Assembly: GCA_005880605.1 (NCBI GenBank)
Contig: VBIS01000207.1
Span: forward strand, 1-7,113
Direction of reading: 5' to 3'
Source: Chloroflexota bacterium
Lineage (GTDB): Bacteria; Chloroflexota; Dormibacteria; CF-121
Length of the DNA: 7,113 bases
The position numbers and the translations under genes are program-made. A model generated the notes under the pieces. It was not told where the DNA came from. It did no database searches and worked only from the letters and a program-made list of their open reading frames with translations. Positions 5,418 to 7,113 of the stretch are shown one piece after another (within the stretch, counting starts at the first letter, position 1; every line of letters begins with the position of its first letter).

Positions 5418-5764
5418 TTAGTTGGCGGTTTGACTGTCGACCAGGAGGAAGACCGGGTGGTCGGCGGGATCCGGCATCATGGCGAACTCCTTGGCCACGA
5501 AGCCGCCATACTTCTTGCCACTCGCAGCCTCAGGTCGCCCTCGCCGACCGCACGTAAGTTGCGCGCCCAGTGGGTGTTGCCACGCGGGGCAACCAGGTAG
5601 CGACGTCCCTCGTATTCGAGTGGCAGCACCGGCATGGTGTACCTGCGTCCGCTGGCGCGGCCGCGAACCGTCAGGCTGGGCGCCAACCCGAGACGCGTGA
5701 GGAGTGGATTCATGATCTTGTTGTTGAAAAACCCCGACTTCCGATACGGGGCTGATTGACTCAT
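5418..5764 (-). pseudogene. F420-type (deazaflavin-dependent) nitroreductase, broken by internal loss and frameshift
   Basis: The first frame, starting ATG at 5764, carries the typical N-terminal part of the DDN/F420H2-dependent reductase family: NPLLTRLGLAPSLTVRGR, then SGRRYTMPVLPLEYEGRRY and LVAPRGNTHWARNLR, up to GEGDLRLR near 5520. This frame then gives unrelated residues and stops at the TGA near 5477. Another frame continues with the normal C-terminus: KKYGGFVAKEFAMMPDPADH, then PVFLLVD, ending at TAA (5418-5420). The stretch that normally joins these parts, around 25 residues by my recollection, is absent at a junction near 5513-5530. Intact members reduce substrates with coenzyme F420, so the host probably makes F420. 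The start overlaps the stop of the PLP-enzyme gene by ATGA, so both belong to one operon. Confidence 0.75.
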
Positions 5765-6936
5765 CTAAGTGCCTGCTCGAAATCGGCGAGTAGATCGTCC
5801 GGATGCTCCAGGCCGACTGAGCATCGGGTCAGGCTGTCGCTGATGCCGGCCCTCGCGCGCTCAGTCGGGTCGAGCCCTCGATGCGAGGTCGAGGCGGGAT
5901 GGCTGAGCGTGGTGGCAACGCTCCCCAGGCTCGGCATCAGCCGGACCAGCTGCAGCCGGGAGAGCATCGACTCCAGCGCCGGCTTCCCGCCCGCGAGCTC
6001 GAAGGACAACAGTGCCCCGGCCCCGCCCGGCAGCAGCCGGCGGGCTCGCGCGCAAAACGGACTCGCATCCAGTTCCGGGTAGTTCACCCGGCTGATGGCT
6101 TCATGGCCCTCAAGGAAGCGGGCCAGCGCCAGCGCATTCGATGTGTGGCGCGCCATCCGGACCACCAGCGTGCGGATGCCGCGCAGCGTCAGCCAGGCAT
6201 CGAACGGGCCGAGCGTCGGCCCGAAGGTGTGCGCAAAGGCGCGCGCGGCGGAGATCCATGACGGCTTGCCGACCAACAGTCCGCCGATGACATCGGCGTG
6301 CCCGCTCAAATTCTTGGTGGCGCTGTAGATGACGGCGTCGGCGCCCCAGCGTAGCGGCTGACTGAGGGCGGGCGTCGGCACCGTGTTGTCGACCAGCAGC
6401 AGCGCGCCGGCATCGTGCGCGATCGCCGCCAGCGCCTCGAGATCTGGCACCCGGATTAGCGGGTTGGTGCACATTTCGCACAGCAACACGCGGGTGCGAT
6501 CGGTCAGCGCGCGCCGGACGGCGTCCAGGTCTTGAAAGTCCACGATCGTACTCTTGATCCCGAAGCGCGGCAGATCGTTGCGCAGGAAGGTGACGGTGGT
6601 GCCGTAGCAGTCGTGCGCCGCCACCACGTGATCCCCGGCGTTCATCTCGCTCATCAGCGCCACCGCGATGGCCGCCATGCCGGAGCCGACCGCGACCGCG
6701 TCGAGCCGGGTCGCGAGCCCGTTGGCCTCGAGACTGGCCACCGCGGCCTCTAATTGCCGGTGATTGTCGGTCCCCCAGCGGCCGTAGCCACGATGCTCGG
6801 CCATGGCGGCGTCGAGCGTCTTCAGATCAGGGTAGCCGCTGGCGGAGCCGACGGTGATGTCGGGCGTGATCGGGGCGTCCTTCCGATCGAGCGTCGGTTC
6901 GCCCGCATGCACCGCCACCGTGTCCGAATGCGGCAT
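5761..6936 (-). CDS. Cys/Met-metabolism PLP enzyme (cystathionine gamma-synthase/lyase family)
   Basis: This 391-residue protein has the usual length and order of the family that makes or cleaves cystathionine or related thioethers. Visible marks are YGR (51-53, cofactor phosphate contact from the partner subunit), GSGMAAI (84-90), Tyr111 in CYGTT (ring stacking on PLP), Asp183 in LLVDNT, PLP lysine Lys208 in YSATKNLSGHADVIGG, and the end motif GISDSLTRCSVGLEHPDDL (364-382), where an arginine should bind the substrate carboxylate. The usual YSRxGNPT box is changed to YGRWGTDNHRQLE. The position after Tyr-Gly that is Cys in methionine gamma-lyases is Thr113, which argues against that activity. 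Whether it is a synthase, a lyase or an O-acylhomoserine sulfhydrylase cannot be decided. It lies four bases after the upstream gene's stop and overlaps the nitroreductase relic by ATGA. Confidence 0.87.
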   Translation of the reverse strand: MPHSDTVAVHAGEPTLDRKDAPITPDITVGSASGYPDLKTLDAAMAEHRGYGRWGTDNHRQLEAAVASLEANGLATRLDAVAVGSGMAAIAVALMSEMNAGDHVVAAHDCYGTTVTFLRNDLPRFGIKSTIVDFQDLDAVRRALTDRTRVLLCEMCTNPLIRVPDLEALAAIAHDAGALLLVDNTVPTPALSQPLRWGADAVIYSATKNLSGHADVIGGLLVGKPSWISAARAFAHTFGPTLGPFDAWLTLRGIRTLVVRMARHTSNALALARFLEGHEAISRVNYPELDASPFCARARRLLPGGAGALLSFELAGGKPALESMLSRLQLVRLMPSLGSVATTLSHPASTSHRGLDPTERARAGISDSLTRCSVGLEHPDDLLADFEQALR

Positions 6937-6940
6937 CGCG

Positions 6941-7113
6941 TCAGCCTACCTGACGCTCGTAGCGACCAACCTGGAGCCGATCACCCAGCCGCTCCAAAAC
7001 CGCAAGGCCCTTGTCCAGCTCCGCGCGATCGCCCGTGAGGAGCGCCAGTTCGCACCGCACGCGGGCCACGTAGGGCAGAGCGCCCATTGCCTCCCACAAA
7101 GCCAGCGAGCGCG
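6941..7113 (-). CDS. C-terminal end of a helical, TPR-like protein (partial)
   Basis: A frame open from the window edge gives 56 residues and ends at TGA (6941-6943). It reads SLALWEAMGALPYVARVRCE, then LALLTGDRAELDKGLAVLER and LGDRLQVGRYERQVG. The alternating Ala/Leu helices and the 'LERLGDRL' ending resemble the last TPR-like repeats of large cyclase- or LuxR-type regulators with ATPase domains. That resemblance is weak, and the identity must come from upstream sequence outside the window. The stop codon is four bases from the PLP-enzyme ATG on the same strand, which suggests one operon. Confidence 0.55.
   Translation of the reverse strand, partial: RSLALWEAMGALPYVARVRCELALLTGDRAELDKGLAVLERLGDRLQVGRYERQVG
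6943..6948 (-). promoter_or_regulatory. -10-like hexamer TAGGCT before the PLP-enzyme gene
   Basis: On the minus strand TAGGCT fits the loose TANNNT form and ends six bases before the ATG, leaderless spacing as at 1566-1571. It overlaps the last codons and stop of the upstream gene, so chance or operon read-through is quite possible. A weak AGG eight bases from the ATG could serve as a ribosome site. Confidence 0.22.

Noticed and set aside
1..7113. CRISPR arrays, tRNA or rRNA genes, insertion sequences, phage or defence genes
   Set aside because: No regular direct repeats, cloverleaf-like RNA gene, transposase, terminal inverted repeats or defence-family motifs were found in either strand.

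Overview
The window is about 7.1 kb of GC-rich bacterial DNA, densely coding on both strands, with short intergenic gaps and several 4-nt gene overlaps. It carries an actinobacterial-type glucosyl-3-phosphoglycerate synthase, an F420H2-type (deazaflavin-dependent) nitroreductase relic, and a mycobacterial-type CysM/Mec cysteine pair. Together these suggest a Chloroflexota, Dormibacterota or Actinobacteriota lineage, possibly an uncultured soil organism. This placement is an inference from gene content, not proof. I see no rRNA, tRNA, CRISPR array, insertion sequence or phage gene.

Plus strand, left part (1-3457). A 5'-truncated gene encodes the tail of one universal-stress-protein (USP) domain, a second complete USP-like domain and a GT-81 glucosyl-3-phosphoglycerate synthase, all in one reading frame. 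A GC-rich hairpin follows. Next come a 10-helix EamA/DMT transporter, a secreted six-cysteine lipoprotein starting one base after the transporter stop, and a broken DUF2269-type membrane protein. The broken gene has lost an internal piece and changed frame.

Minus strand, middle (3444-4810). A two-gene operon reads cysM-like cysteine synthase, then a JAMM/Mec-type metallopeptidase, with a 4-nt TTGA overlap. In mycobacteria these two enzymes work with the sulfur carrier CysO. No carrier gene lies in this operon: it is bounded by a divergent gene on one side and a convergent gene on the other. A small RDD-family membrane protein is divergently transcribed from cysM with its own promoter-like hexamer and ribosome binding site, and ends at a strong hairpin (5381-5408).

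Minus strand, right part (5418-7113). The end of a probable TPR-like helical protein runs off the window edge. A cystathionine gamma-synthase/lyase-family PLP enzyme follows, and an F420-type nitroreductase overlaps it by ATGA. The nitroreductase is also broken by an internal loss plus frameshift.

Main points of interest: (1) the USP-USP-GpgS fusion; (2) the carrier-less CysM-Mec pair near a second sulfur amino-acid PLP enzyme; (3) two independent genes with the same kind of lesion, either real decay or repeated assembly error; (4) -10-like hexamers so close to start codons that leaderless transcription is likely; (5) related GC-rich hairpins in three intergenic gaps. I found no clearly new defence or mobile system.
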